Source: Polynucleobacter hallstattensis (lineage in GTDB: Bacteria > Pseudomonadota > Gammaproteobacteria > Burkholderiales > Burkholderiaceae). From it: DNA of 64,000 bases. This document shows positions 53,852 through 62,714 of the stretch, in pieces; position 1 is the stretch's first letter; the number at the start of each line of letters is the position of its first letter. The stretch is from the NCBI RefSeq assembly GCF_018881835.1, contig NZ_JACVPO010000002.1, positions 434,001 through 498,000 of the forward strand, written 5' to 3'. The notes beneath the pieces were generated by a model, which worked only from the letters and a program-made list of their open reading frames with translations, had not been told where the DNA came from and searched no databases. The position numbers and the translations under genes were made by a program.

Positions 53852-53906
53852 TGTAAACTAATTTATACACATAATAGGATATGCGCATTAGTAATTACCC
53901 TAAATT
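53852..53906 (-). promoter_or_regulatory. bchC-puf superoperon promoter: AGGG box, -10 and exact PpsR palindrome
   Basis: On the minus strand an AGGG (53898-53901) is followed by 21 bases, the -10-like TATTAT, one base, and the exact TGT-N12-ACA site TGTATAAATTAGTTTACA (53852-53869), 28 bp before the bchC start. It is the clearest case of the layout shared with bchG, bchF and bchI. It would control bchCXYZ and, by read-through, puf. Confidence 0.7.
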
Positions 53907-55074
53907 AACGACTAATTAGTAAAACTTGGGCATTAATTGGCATGTTGGAGGGTAAAACCTCCACTTTTTTGAAGCCTGAGTCGATTGCCAAGGCCGAAAT
54001 CTCGGAAATACTTCTCGGTTTACCACGGCCCATTGCCAATAGATAAAAACCAAAATAAGCCCGTCCCATCGCTGGGTGGCCCGGTGTATCAGCCATCGGC
54101 TCAGCGATTAATAGCTTTCCATTGGGCGGGAGCGCTTCAAAAACCGAACGCAAAAGAATTTTGACGCGCGCATCGTCATGATCAAAGATTACCCGAATCA
54201 ATGTAATCAAATCGGCGCCATGAGGCAGAGGATCTTTAAAAAAATCACCGCCGTATACCTGAATATCTTTTTGTTTTTGGTCTTTCAAAAAACCATCTTG
54301 TGCAAGCTGCGCTACACCTGGAAGATCAAATAATTTTCTCTGTAATTGAGGCGCATTCAGATGCACTCGTTTTAAAAAAGTTCCTTGACCACCACCAACA
54401 TCCAGAAGACATTGATGCCTAGAAAAATCGTATGCATCAACTACTTGATCGGCGACTAGTGGTAGTGATGCTGACATTAAATCTGAATAATTTTTAACGC
54501 GCTCTTTATCTAATAAAAATTCTTGTTCCTTTTCATCTTCAGAAACATAAGGCCAAAATTTTTCTAGATTTTTATTTTTAATACCGCCCGATAACAACAA
54601 CAAAGGATCTTTAAGATCTTCATACAGTACGGTGTGATGCTCGATCATCGCAGACAATGCAGTATTGCCAACCATGGGGGCGCCGAGTGCACCTAAGCCA
54701 TATCTCTGATGAGAGCGCAGCTCTAGGAGATCAATCGATACTGCGCCATCGAGTAACTTCTGTAATGCATCCAACTCAAGACCGCAGTTATTTTTTATGA
54801 ACCCGATTTCTAATGGGCCATTTTTTAACAGGTTAAATAAATTGATTCGAACACAAGCAAGCAGTATCTGTGTGTAGACAAAGCCAGCCATCAAATCAAA
54901 CAGTTGATTGGCTCTTTTTTTTGCAATTCGATTGATAAAAGGAATTTTTGAAACTGCGTTTTGAAAGCGACTATTTGCAATAAGTTGATCTCGATAGATG
55001 CAGAGTTTTTCCCAAAGGCTATATTCACTTGGGCTTACATTGATCACAGCTGTCTCTATGGATGGCATACTCAA
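53905..55074 (-). CDS. crtF: Hydroxyneurosporene/demethylspheroidene O-methyltransferase
   Basis: SAM-dependent methyltransferase of 389 aa that makes the C1 methoxy group of spheroidene. An N-terminal helical dimerisation domain precedes the SAM motif LLDVGGGQGTFLKRV and DLPGVAQLAQ; LIRVIFDHDDARVKILLR is the catalytic region. It starts 12 bp after crtE and ends before the bchC promoter. Confidence 0.94.
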   Translation of the reverse strand: MSMPSIETAVINVSPSEYSLWEKLCIYRDQLIANSRFQNAVSKIPFINRIAKKRANQLFDLMAGFVYTQILLACVRINLFNLLKNGPLEIGFIKNNCGLELDALQKLLDGAVSIDLLELRSHQRYGLGALGAPMVGNTALSAMIEHHTVLYEDLKDPLLLLSGGIKNKNLEKFWPYVSEDEKEQEFLLDKERVKNYSDLMSASLPLVADQVVDAYDFSRHQCLLDVGGGQGTFLKRVHLNAPQLQRKLFDLPGVAQLAQDGFLKDQKQKDIQVYGGDFFKDPLPHGADLITLIRVIFDHDDARVKILLRSVFEALPPNGKLLIAEPMADTPGHPAMGRAYFGFYLLAMGRGKPRSISEISALAIDSGFKKVEVLPSNMPINAQVLLISR

Positions 55075-55086
55075 TATCGATTCAGT

Positions 55087-55992
55087 CTAGGCAAATTGCC
55101 TTTGAGCAACAACGGCAATATGTCTTTCATCATTCTGAAACCATGAAGATGGGAGAAGTCTCTCCGCCTCAAATGCCACTAACCTTTTTAAAGCAACATC
55201 TCCTTTGCAACTCGGTATTGAGGAGATAGCCTTTCCAACCAAAGTATCAAAATGCTCAACAGCGCCATTGAGTCCTAATTCTTTTGCAGAGCTTGGACGG
55301 TGATGCTCTTCATCCTGCCCTGCTGGCTTACCAAGAAACTGAGCATCCCCTAATACATCACGAATATCGTCGGCAATTTGATAGGCCTCACCTAGCCATT
55401 CGCCCAAGCCCATCCAGGTTTGTGCATCAGCACCAGCAGCTTGTGCGCCGCTAGCTGTTGCTGCAGCAAACAGAGCGCCCGTCTTTGATCTTTGGTAGTC
55501 ACTAAGAACTGCTTGCGATTCGCACTCCCAAGATTGGCCGGCAATAATTCCGAAGGGTGCCCCTACTCCCTCAGAAATCGTTTTGATAATTGGAGCTAAA
55601 CGTTGGGCTGATCTTCTCGAGGCGGCAGCAACAGTCTGGTATGCCATCACAATCAGAGCATCACCCGCTAGTACCGCAAGCCGTTCTCCAAACTCTTTAT
55701 GAACCGAGGTTTGACCTCGACGCATTTCCGCGTCATCGAAGCAGGGCAAATCATCGTGCACTAGAGAGCCACAGTGAATCATCTCAATCGCAATGGCACT
55801 TGCCATGGATAGTTGCGGATCATCGTTACCGCAGGCATGAGCCACTGCCAGAGTAAGTTGCGGTCTAATGCGCGCACCCCCAGGAAATACAGCATGTCTA
55901 ATAGCTTTGCTCAATAAAGCCGGCCCTTTTGCTGACTCATGGGACTTCAATGCTTGCTCTAAGGCTCTATCCAAATGCTTGATTGGTGACAT
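55087..55992 (-). CDS. crtE: Geranylgeranyl diphosphate synthase
   Basis: Class I prenyltransferase of 301 aa giving GGPP for carotenoids and the bacteriochlorophyll tail. The first Asp-rich motif HDDLPCFDD and the second DDIRDVLGD are present, as are GGARIRPQLTLA and LAGDALIVMAYQ. It is first in a crtEF operon and divergent from bchO, with a 132-bp or slightly longer control region. Confidence 0.95.
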   Translation of the reverse strand: MSPIKHLDRALEQALKSHESAKGPALLSKAIRHAVFPGGARIRPQLTLAVAHACGNDDPQLSMASAIAIEMIHCGSLVHDDLPCFDDAEMRRGQTSVHKEFGERLAVLAGDALIVMAYQTVAAASRRSAQRLAPIIKTISEGVGAPFGIIAGQSWECESQAVLSDYQRSKTGALFAAATASGAQAAGADAQTWMGLGEWLGEAYQIADDIRDVLGDAQFLGKPAGQDEEHHRPSSAKELGLNGAVEHFDTLVGKAISSIPSCKGDVALKRLVAFEAERLLPSSWFQNDERHIAVVAQRQFA

Positions 55993-56021
55993 GTTCTTGC
56001 CCCTAAAGGAATAAATTACTT

Positions 56022-56107
56022 TGTCAAAATAAGAATACGATTTAATATGTAAAAAAATATAGACACTATTTGAAGAGCTGTCAAACCAAAATATTCGGGT
56101 TAACCCT
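56022..56107 (-). promoter_or_regulatory. crtE promoter with PpsR site over the -10, crtE-bchO intergenic
   Basis: On the minus strand TTGACA (56079-56084), 17 bases, TATATT (56056-56061) is a strong sigma-70 promoter match. An exact TGT-N12-ACA (56048-56065) covers the -10. A second copy with one mismatch (TGT-N12-ACG, plus strand) lies at 56022-56039. An AGGG box (56104-56107) is also present but without the 21-base spacing seen at bch promoters. Confidence 0.75.
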
Positions 56108-56133
56108 TAATTTTTAAATGTAAGTTGCTTAGG

Positions 56134-57018
56134 ATGATTAAAAGAGTTCCAAATGATTGGCCCAATAGCGCCTTTAGCCAAGAAATTCAGGTTGGGGATT
56201 TGTTTTGGCACGTTCAAGTTTCTGGAACCTCACCAAGTCACCTGCTGTTGCTTCACGGCACTGGATCATCAGCACATACCTGGGGGGCGATCTTTGCAGA
56301 GCTCTCAAAGCATTACACCGTGGTTGCAGTAGATCTACCGGGGCATGGCTTTACAAAAAACTTAGGCAATAAAACGCTCAGCCTAGATCAATTGGCTGAC
56401 ACACTTACCGACCTTAGGAAGGCTTTAAAGATTGATTATTTCGATAGCATTATTGGGCACTCTGCAGGAGCAACGCTAGCCTTAAGTTACGCACTAAAAA
56501 ATAAGCAACCAAAGACGATTATTGGACTAAATCCCTCACTCATTAGCTTGCCCAATTTTTACAATAAGTTCGTAGCACCGTTTCTCAATCCGATTGTGAC
56601 CTCATCATTTTTTACGGCTGTGTTGTCTGACTTACTGCCAAGAACAAGCATGATTGATAGTCTATTAGATTCAACCAAATCAGTCCTGCCACCTGAAAAA
56701 AAAGAGCGTTATAAAACACTCTTCAAAAGTGCTGATCACCTTAATGGTTCTATGAGCTTCATGGCTGGGGCAGATATCCCGAGCTTACTCAGTCAGTGCA
56801 AGAAAATTAGCTCTCGATTGACATTTATTGTCACAGAAGATGACGGCTGGATTCCGATAAAGCAACTCCGTGAGGTGATTAAAAAAGACTTTATAAATCC
56901 TCGCATCATAGAGATCAAAGGTGGTCATTTATTCCATGAGGAATCTGAAAAACTAGCGCTTGAATTCATTATGAGTGCATTAACAGAAGAAGAGGCAAAG
57001 CATGTTCACACTAACTAA
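56134..57018 (+). CDS. bchO: BchO alpha/beta hydrolase
   Basis: Alpha/beta-hydrolase fold protein of 294 aa linked to Mg chelatase genes in phototrophs; its exact role is not established. LLLLHGTGSSAHTW forms the oxyanion region, and the nucleophile elbow IIGHSAGATLA has the catalytic Ser. GGHLFHEE holds the catalytic His. The frame opens at TTG 56125; the ATG at 56134 is more likely. Its 3' end overlaps a 40-aa membrane ORF by 17 bp. Confidence 0.9.
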   Translation: MIKRVPNDWPNSAFSQEIQVGDLFWHVQVSGTSPSHLLLLHGTGSSAHTWGAIFAELSKHYTVVAVDLPGHGFTKNLGNKTLSLDQLADTLTDLRKALKIDYFDSIIGHSAGATLALSYALKNKQPKTIIGLNPSLISLPNFYNKFVAPFLNPIVTSSFFTAVLSDLLPRTSMIDSLLDSTKSVLPPEKKERYKTLFKSADHLNGSMSFMAGADIPSLLSQCKKISSRLTFIVTEDDGWIPIKQLREVIKKDFINPRIIEIKGGHLFHEESEKLALEFIMSALTEEEAKHVHTN

Positions 57019-57124
57019 TGTCGCACTATGTCTAGGCCTTGTACTTGGTCTAGGACTTTTTATGAATGCCTACCTTAAGGGTAAGAAAGTCTTAGGCAAG
57101 CTTTCTCAAAAGAAACCTTATTGA
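57002..57124 (+). CDS. Small single-helix membrane protein after bchO (40 aa)
   Basis: A 40-aa ORF that starts inside bchO in another frame. It has one hydrophobic helix (VALCLGLVLGLGLFMNAYL) followed by a strongly basic tail (KGKKVLGKLSQKK), a normal topology for a small bitopic protein. A GAGGC-like Shine-Dalgarno lies 6-10 bases upstream. Its end runs into the bchD 3' end by 7 bp (convergent). No family is recognised. Real-gene status rests on composition and tight packing. Confidence 0.55.
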   Translation: MFTLTNVALCLGLVLGLGLFMNAYLKGKKVLGKLSQKKPY

Positions 57125-58920
57125 ACATTAGCAAGCTGTATAGCAGCATGCGAAATTATCTTGCCTGAGCCGCTGTAAGGTAAAGCTAGATATTGCGCAG
57201 CCATCATCTGGGAAAGCTCTTGCGCTAAAACTTCAGGCTGAGGCGAGGTATCAACAAATAAAACGCAGTGATTTTTTACTCTTAGCTCTTTAGCGGCCAT
57301 CAGGGCATCGTTGTGAGCCTCAGATCTACCGCCTACTCCCTTAAGATTTACGTTTGCCTTGCCATCACTCAGAATGACAATGATGGGAGTTAAGCCTTTT
57401 CTCTTGAGCACTACGGCCATTTCATTTGCCGCTCTAAAGCCTGTTGCCAGAGGCGTTCCTCCCCCACCTGGGAGTGTTGCTAAATTTCTCTTTGCTCTAA
57501 CAAGTGATCGAGTGGGCGGCAGAATGAGCTCAGCTTTAGAGCCCCTCATCGAGAGCATGGCTACTTCGTCGCGACGGATATAACACAGAGCCAGTAGTTG
57601 CTCCAAGGCTCCCTTGGCCTCAGCTAGGCGTTGTGTTGCAGAAGATCCTGAGGCATCGACCAGGAAAATAGTGACAGTTCCCCGTCTTTTTAGATACTGC
57701 TTTATATGTAAATCTTCTGACCGAAAATCAATTTTCCTTTTTCCAGGACTGTATTGCTGTGAGCCAATATGACTCTCGCGTACACGCTGCCAAGGAATTG
57801 CAGCCCGAATACTTTTTAAAACGTCTAAGCGACGACCACCTCCTGGCTGTCCCTTACGTGAACTCATTGGCCTTCCACTGATAAAGCTATTTTGAGACTC
57901 ACCAGATTTTCCAGAAGTATGCGAAGCTACATGAGTTGAGCGAGTACCTTGTTTAGATTGGGCAAAGAAATCCTTTGGGACGGATGCTTTGGCTGCTGCA
58001 ACGACGATATCTTCTAACTCTTCCTGAGATGGTGGCTGGGGATTGGGTTGCTGATCTCCATCCTCTTCAGGATGATTGTTTTCTGGGTTTTGATCTGGGT
58101 TCTGATCATCACCCTCTTCATCCTTAGAGTTTTCTCCATCATCTTGATTTGGCTGCTCTGCTTCTGGTGGTGCATGCAGTATTTTGGAATAGGTATAGAC
58201 CAAGCGCGCGGCATCAACTACCTCATCTTGACCGACCACTTGCAAGCCCCGTAATGCTGCCAAGGTCTTCGCCGTCTCCACTGCAAACTGGTTGGCTCTA
58301 AAAGAACCAATACCAATCTTGAGGGCTGATTTAGTCAATACCTCAATGTAATCAATGCTGCAAACTACTCTGGGTAATAGCTCTTTGGCATCCCGAATAT
58401 CATCTACATGAATCGCTAAATTTTCTTTCATGTCAGCGAGAGAAAATTGATCAAGATAAACTTCAAAAGCCAATCTATCCATCATCCTAGGGCTAAAGCT
58501 ATCGCTCGCAGCCTCTGATTCATCTAGGGCGATTACTCCAAACTCAGCGCCATGCGTAGTGCCGCTATCTAATGCTTGCGAGATTAACGCCAGCACCTGA
58601 GTATCCATGCGTTCAGCCATTGATAACAATAAGAAGTTACCTTGCGCCTTCTCTAAAAGTCCTTTACTAAGGACTAAGGAACCTTGATTGAGAGTAGCTT
58701 CAATGTCTAAGGAGCCCATTAATTGCTCTGCTACTAGGTTGGCAGGTGCCTTGATCAGACGCGCTGCTGGAGAACACAGAGCAGAGAAATAACTAAGCCA
58801 TGAATCTCTCACAGGACCAAACTGACCTCTGAGGCAGACGCCTTTAAGTACCCGAGGATTAATCGCTACTAGAGCAGCAACGATATTTGCATCAAACCAC
58901 GCTAATTGATCTGATTTCAC
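57118..58920 (-). CDS. bchD: Magnesium chelatase subunit D
   Basis: AAA+/VWA subunit, 600 aa, forming the platform with BchI. An inactive-type AAA region (about 1-240) leads to an acidic Asp/Glu/Pro-rich linker (about 255-300) and a C-terminal VWA domain with the MIDAS motif DASGSSA. It overlaps bchI by 4 bp. It converges with the small ORF after bchO. Confidence 0.96.
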   Translation of the reverse strand: MKSDQLAWFDANIVAALVAINPRVLKGVCLRGQFGPVRDSWLSYFSALCSPAARLIKAPANLVAEQLMGSLDIEATLNQGSLVLSKGLLEKAQGNFLLLSMAERMDTQVLALISQALDSGTTHGAEFGVIALDESEAASDSFSPRMMDRLAFEVYLDQFSLADMKENLAIHVDDIRDAKELLPRVVCSIDYIEVLTKSALKIGIGSFRANQFAVETAKTLAALRGLQVVGQDEVVDAARLVYTYSKILHAPPEAEQPNQDDGENSKDEEGDDQNPDQNPENNHPEEDGDQQPNPQPPSQEELEDIVVAAAKASVPKDFFAQSKQGTRSTHVASHTSGKSGESQNSFISGRPMSSRKGQPGGGRRLDVLKSIRAAIPWQRVRESHIGSQQYSPGKRKIDFRSEDLHIKQYLKRRGTVTIFLVDASGSSATQRLAEAKGALEQLLALCYIRRDEVAMLSMRGSKAELILPPTRSLVRAKRNLATLPGGGGTPLATGFRAANEMAVVLKRKGLTPIIVILSDGKANVNLKGVGGRSEAHNDALMAAKELRVKNHCVLFVDTSPQPEVLAQELSQMMAAQYLALPYSGSGKIISHAAIQLANVQ

Positions 58921-59951
58921 TTCGATGTATCGGCAAAGAATTCTTGCATCGCGCGTTCAATGCGCACGTTAGAACTACTGTCATCTAGTGGATTACGGCG
59001 TAGACGATGGCTCAGAGCAATAGGGGCAATTTTCTTTAAGTGCTCTAAATTGGCTTTTTTCTTACCCTCAAATGCGGCAAGCGCTCTTACCGCTCTTAAT
59101 ACAGTAAGCTCCCCTCTTAAGCCGTCTGTACCCAAATGCGCGCAAAGCTTGGTTGCCAACTCCAGAAGGCTATCATCAACCTCGACTTTATCCAGCATTT
59201 TTTTGGACTTGCTGATTTTTTTCTTTAGCTCTAATTCATCTTCCTGGCATTGAGCAATAAATTGTTCGGGGTTGCGTTCGAACTCATCGCGCTTTTTGAT
59301 AATGGACACCCGCTCCTTAAAGTCTGTAGGGGTTCGCACTTCAATTGACAGTCCAAAGCGATCTAGCATTTGGGGGCGAAGCTCACCCTCTTCGGGGTTG
59401 CCGCTTCCAATCAAAACGAAGCGTGCTGGATGCCGAATACTCAAACCCTCACGCTCAATAATATTTTCTCCAGAGGCAGCAACGTCAATCAGAAGGTCTA
59501 CCAAGTGGTCCTCAAGCAAATTGACTTCATCAATATAAAGATAGCCACGATTTGCTTTAGCCAGCAGTCCTGGCTCAAATGACTTAATTCCTTGTGTCAG
59601 CGCTTTTTCAATATCCAGGGCGCCAACCACTCTATCTTCAGTAGCCCCTAAGGGGAGGTCAACTACAGGAACAGAAATTAGCTGTGATGAAAGCTTTTGT
59701 CCACTCGCTTTTTTAGCCAAGCAATCAGTACACAGATTGCTTGAATCTGGATCACAGTGATAGTGGCAAGCAGCAACCGACTTCATTTCAGGGAGCAAAG
59801 AAGCTAAGGAGCGAATGGTGGTAGATTTTCCTGTACCGCGATCCCCAAAGATCAGCACTCCACCAATGGAAGGGTCGATCGTACAGAGTATGATGGCAAG
59901 CTTCATTTCAGCTTGTGAGACTATTGCTGTGAACGGAAAATTAAGGGCCAT
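58917..59951 (-). CDS. bchI: Magnesium chelatase ATPase subunit I
   Basis: AAA+ ATPase of 344 aa that drives Mg2+ insertion. Walker A GDRGTGKST, Walker B YIDEVNLL, and the sensor segment GSGNPEEGELRPQMLDRFG are clear. It is first in bchID and overlaps bchD by 4 bp. Its promoter region shares the AGGG layout of other bch operons. Confidence 0.97.
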   Translation of the reverse strand: MALNFPFTAIVSQAEMKLAIILCTIDPSIGGVLIFGDRGTGKSTTIRSLASLLPEMKSVAACHYHCDPDSSNLCTDCLAKKASGQKLSSQLISVPVVDLPLGATEDRVVGALDIEKALTQGIKSFEPGLLAKANRGYLYIDEVNLLEDHLVDLLIDVAASGENIIEREGLSIRHPARFVLIGSGNPEEGELRPQMLDRFGLSIEVRTPTDFKERVSIIKKRDEFERNPEQFIAQCQEDELELKKKISKSKKMLDKVEVDDSLLELATKLCAHLGTDGLRGELTVLRAVRALAAFEGKKKANLEHLKKIAPIALSHRLRRNPLDDSSSNVRIERAMQEFFADTSK

Positions 59952-59974
59952 CGCTATCCTAAGACAGATTAATA

Positions 59975-60030
59975 TGTAGTTTGAATTTTACTTAGATTAG
60001 TGTAACTAAATGTAAGTGATAGCCCTTAAT
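59975..60030 (-). promoter_or_regulatory. bchI promoter region: AGGG box and PpsR-like site
   Basis: On the minus strand AGGG (60023-60026) is followed by 21 bases, a -10-like ACTAAT, 3 bases, and AGT-N12-ACA (59975-59992), one base off the PpsR consensus. This is 24 bp upstream of the bchI start. The rest of the 231-bp gap to the ABC gene shows no other gene. Confidence 0.55.
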
Positions 60031-60182
60031 ATTCCTCAATTCCACCCATTGCAAGAATTCAAATTCAAGTCTGATTAAGCTATTTTTATAAGTTATAGCC
60101 CCGTTTTTAGGGGCTCTATAGTTCCAATATCAATACCTAAAAGCGCTCCTCCACCTCAGCGCATCACATAGAAAAACCATCA

Positions 60183-61952
60183 ATGTCTGAAAACGCAATA
60201 CCGGTAAGCAAGAAGCTAAAAGCCTTAAAAACACTTTTGCCATTCATAAAGCCCTACAAAAAACAGCTTTTCTTTGCAGGAATTAGCTTAGTGCTCGCTG
60301 CAGCAGCAACTCTAGTCATTCCACTTTGTTTTAGAACCATCATTGACCAAGGCTTCAGTGAAGCAAGCCAAGCTCAAATAAACCGTACTTTTATTAATTT
60401 ATTCGGGGCGGCAGTTGTGTTGGCATTTGCCAGCTCTTTGCGCTATTACCTCGTGTCATGGCTCGGAGAAAGAATCACTTGTGATATCCGCAAAAAAGTT
60501 TACTCCCATATTATTTCTCAAAGCCCTGAGTTTTTTGAGACTCAGCAAAGTGGTGAAATTCTCTCGCGCATCAATAATGACACCACCATTATCCAGATCC
60601 TCTTAGGTACCAGCATTTCAATGGCGGTAAGGAATGCATTTCTATTGCTCGGTGGTATGGCAATGATGTTCATCACCAGCATTCAACTTTCCCTACTGAT
60701 TGTATTAACTCTCTTACTTACAGTCATTCCCATCGTCTTGATGGGGAAGAAAGTTCGACAGCTATCTAGAAACTCCCAAGACAAAATCGCCCTCACATCC
60801 GCAATAGCTGGAGAAAAGATTAATGCAATCTTTACAGTGCAATCTTTTGCAAACGAAGAGAAAGAAATCAAAGCCTTCAATCAATCGATTGAAAAATCAT
60901 TTTTAGCATCAATCACTCGTAGTGCAGCACGGGGAAAGCTGACTTTTGTTGCCATCTTATTAGGCTTTAATAGCATCATCTTAGTCCTATGGCTTGGTGC
61001 TTATGCGGTAAGCAATCAAGAGATATCTGGTGGTCAACTCACCCAGTTTTTTCTTTATGCAGTCATTGTTGCTGGTGCTATCGCGGCACTATCTGAAGTT
61101 CTTGGAGATACCCAAAGGGCGATGGGTGCGGGTGAGCGACTACTGGAGCTGTTGAGCTCTCAGTCCAAGGTGATGAGTCCATCAATGCCACATATCAGGA
61201 CTCAGAGTGCAGATAAGGCCGTTCATGTTCAGATTGAGAATCTCACCTTTGCTTATTCATCCAACCCAAACCTCGTCCTCTCTGATATCAACCTATCGAT
61301 TGAGGCGGGCGAGAAAATTGCTCTAGTGGGTCCTTCAGGGTCTGGAAAAACAACTCTCTTTAAATTGATACAACGCTTCTATGACCCCCAATCGGGTTGC
61401 ATCAAATTTGATGATGTTGATATTAAAGAATTTAAGCTCGAGGACTTGAGAAGATTAATTGGAGTTGTGCCACAGGACATCAGTATATTTTCAGAGAATG
61501 CTTTAGAAAATATTCGTTATGGCAGAGAAGATGCAACTGATGATGAAGTTTATGAGGCGGCTCAGCAGGCTGCTGTAGATGAATTTATTTCCAGACTTCC
61601 AGAGCGCTATGAATCCTTTTTGGGGGATCGGGGAGTCAGATTATCTGGCGGACAGAAGCAGCGCATTGCGATAGCAAGAGCGCTACTGAAAAATCCACCA
61701 TTACTTCTTTTGGATGAGGCAACCAGCTCACTTGATGCGGAATCAGAAAGGCTTGTCCAACAAGCTCTTGAAATTGCTATGAAAGGTAGAACCACGATTG
61801 TGATTGCACATAGACTTTCTACCGTCAAGCAGGCAGATCGAATTATTGTGATGGAGCATGGTCGAATTATTGAAACTGGCAACCACGCAAGCTTGATAGC
61901 CCAATCAGGGCTGTACTCACAACTAGCCAAATTACAATTTACGGATAGGTAG
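60183..61952 (+). CDS. MsbA-like ABC exporter (fused permease-ATPase)
   Basis: Half-size ABC exporter of 589 aa that acts as a homodimer. Six N-terminal helices are followed by an ATPase domain with Walker A VGPSGSGKTT, signature LSGGQKQR, Walker B LLLLDEATSS and the H-loop IAHRLSTV. It belongs to the MsbA/LPS-lipid or multidrug group; substrate cannot be read. It lies outside the pigment operons, divergent from bchI. Confidence 0.88.
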   Translation: MSENAIPVSKKLKALKTLLPFIKPYKKQLFFAGISLVLAAAATLVIPLCFRTIIDQGFSEASQAQINRTFINLFGAAVVLAFASSLRYYLVSWLGERITCDIRKKVYSHIISQSPEFFETQQSGEILSRINNDTTIIQILLGTSISMAVRNAFLLLGGMAMMFITSIQLSLLIVLTLLLTVIPIVLMGKKVRQLSRNSQDKIALTSAIAGEKINAIFTVQSFANEEKEIKAFNQSIEKSFLASITRSAARGKLTFVAILLGFNSIILVLWLGAYAVSNQEISGGQLTQFFLYAVIVAGAIAALSEVLGDTQRAMGAGERLLELLSSQSKVMSPSMPHIRTQSADKAVHVQIENLTFAYSSNPNLVLSDINLSIEAGEKIALVGPSGSGKTTLFKLIQRFYDPQSGCIKFDDVDIKEFKLEDLRRLIGVVPQDISIFSENALENIRYGREDATDDEVYEAAQQAAVDEFISRLPERYESFLGDRGVRLSGGQKQRIAIARALLKNPPLLLLDEATSSLDAESERLVQQALEIAMKGRTTIVIAHRLSTVKQADRIIVMEHGRIIETGNHASLIAQSGLYSQLAKLQFTDR

Positions 61953-61985
61953 TATCGGAGCCCGTTAGAGGGCTACTCTTCACAC

Positions 61986-62117
61986 TCAGAAATTGAGTTT
62001 AGATACGAACCAGACGCAAGCAGTGATGGTTAAAAAAATACCAGTAAAAATCAAGATACCTGTGAGGTAAATATTTCTTGATTTATCACGTATCAAACTA
62101 ATGCGCTTATGTTCCAT
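61986..62117 (-). CDS. Possible 43-aa membrane protein
   Basis: ORF of 43 aa with a basic N-terminus (MEHKRISLIRDKSRN) and one hydrophobic helix (about 17-38). It lies alone between the convergent ABC gene and the BLUF gene. The Shine-Dalgarno is weak. The basic-inside topology is credible, but nothing else supports expression. A short stem AGCCC/GGGCT lies nearby after the ABC gene stop. The remaining 61953-62206 region shows no other gene. Confidence 0.35.
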   Translation of the reverse strand: MEHKRISLIRDKSRNIYLTGILIFTGIFLTITACVWFVSKLNF

Positions 62118-62206
62118 TTATGTATCCAAAACTCTATTGATTTACAAATATTAATACATTTGGCTAAACGGCGCATGGCAGCTCAACAATGCCCCTTTAA
62201 AACTGC

Positions 62207-62620
62207 TCACTTCAGCAGTTTCTTACCCCCGTCTCTTAGGGCTGCTAACAGAGGGTGGCCAACTGGAAAATTCACTTCATCAATAGCAGCACTCACCTCA
62301 GGCAAGCCTTTGAACAATTCCTTGTCGCCCTGAAAAACCATAGTCCACTTTTCAAAGTTTCTGGCACTAATGGTTTTCCTCTCTATTAATAGGATGTTTT
62401 TATGGCGATCATCTTTTTGAATTTTCTCCCACAATGCATCAATCACATCCTCTGGTCCCTCAATCACCTGACCAAATTGATTATTTTCGAAGATGAGTGC
62501 GCCGGTAATTTCTAATCTGAGGTTTCTCAAATAAGAGTGATAGAGAAGTCGCATGAGACCTAAAAAGGACGTCCCTTGAACGGGTTCGCTTACATAGGTT
62601 AATTCAATAAGTTTCGACAT
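62207..62620 (-). CDS. Stand-alone BLUF blue-light photoreceptor
   Basis: FAD-binding blue-light sensor of 137 aa made of one BLUF domain with a short C-terminal helix extension. The key residues are present: Tyr9, Asn33, Gln51 and, in the last strand, Trp92 and Met94. The numbering equals that of short BLUF proteins like R. sphaeroides BlrB. It lies 94 bp from the SOUL gene and next to the photosynthesis cluster. No output domain is attached, so it must act through a partner. Confidence 0.93.
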   Translation of the reverse strand: MSKLIELTYVSEPVQGTSFLGLMRLLYHSYLRNLRLEITGALIFENNQFGQVIEGPEDVIDALWEKIQKDDRHKNILLIERKTISARNFEKWTMVFQGDKELFKGLPEVSAAIDEVNFPVGHPLLAALRDGGKKLLK

Positions 62621-62714
62621 TCCTACATACTATGGAGGAATAGTGATAGTCTCTGTAGGCATATACCCTAAAGTAAGAGCCCGAAAGATTGATGACTCTG
62701 ATTACTGTATTCGA

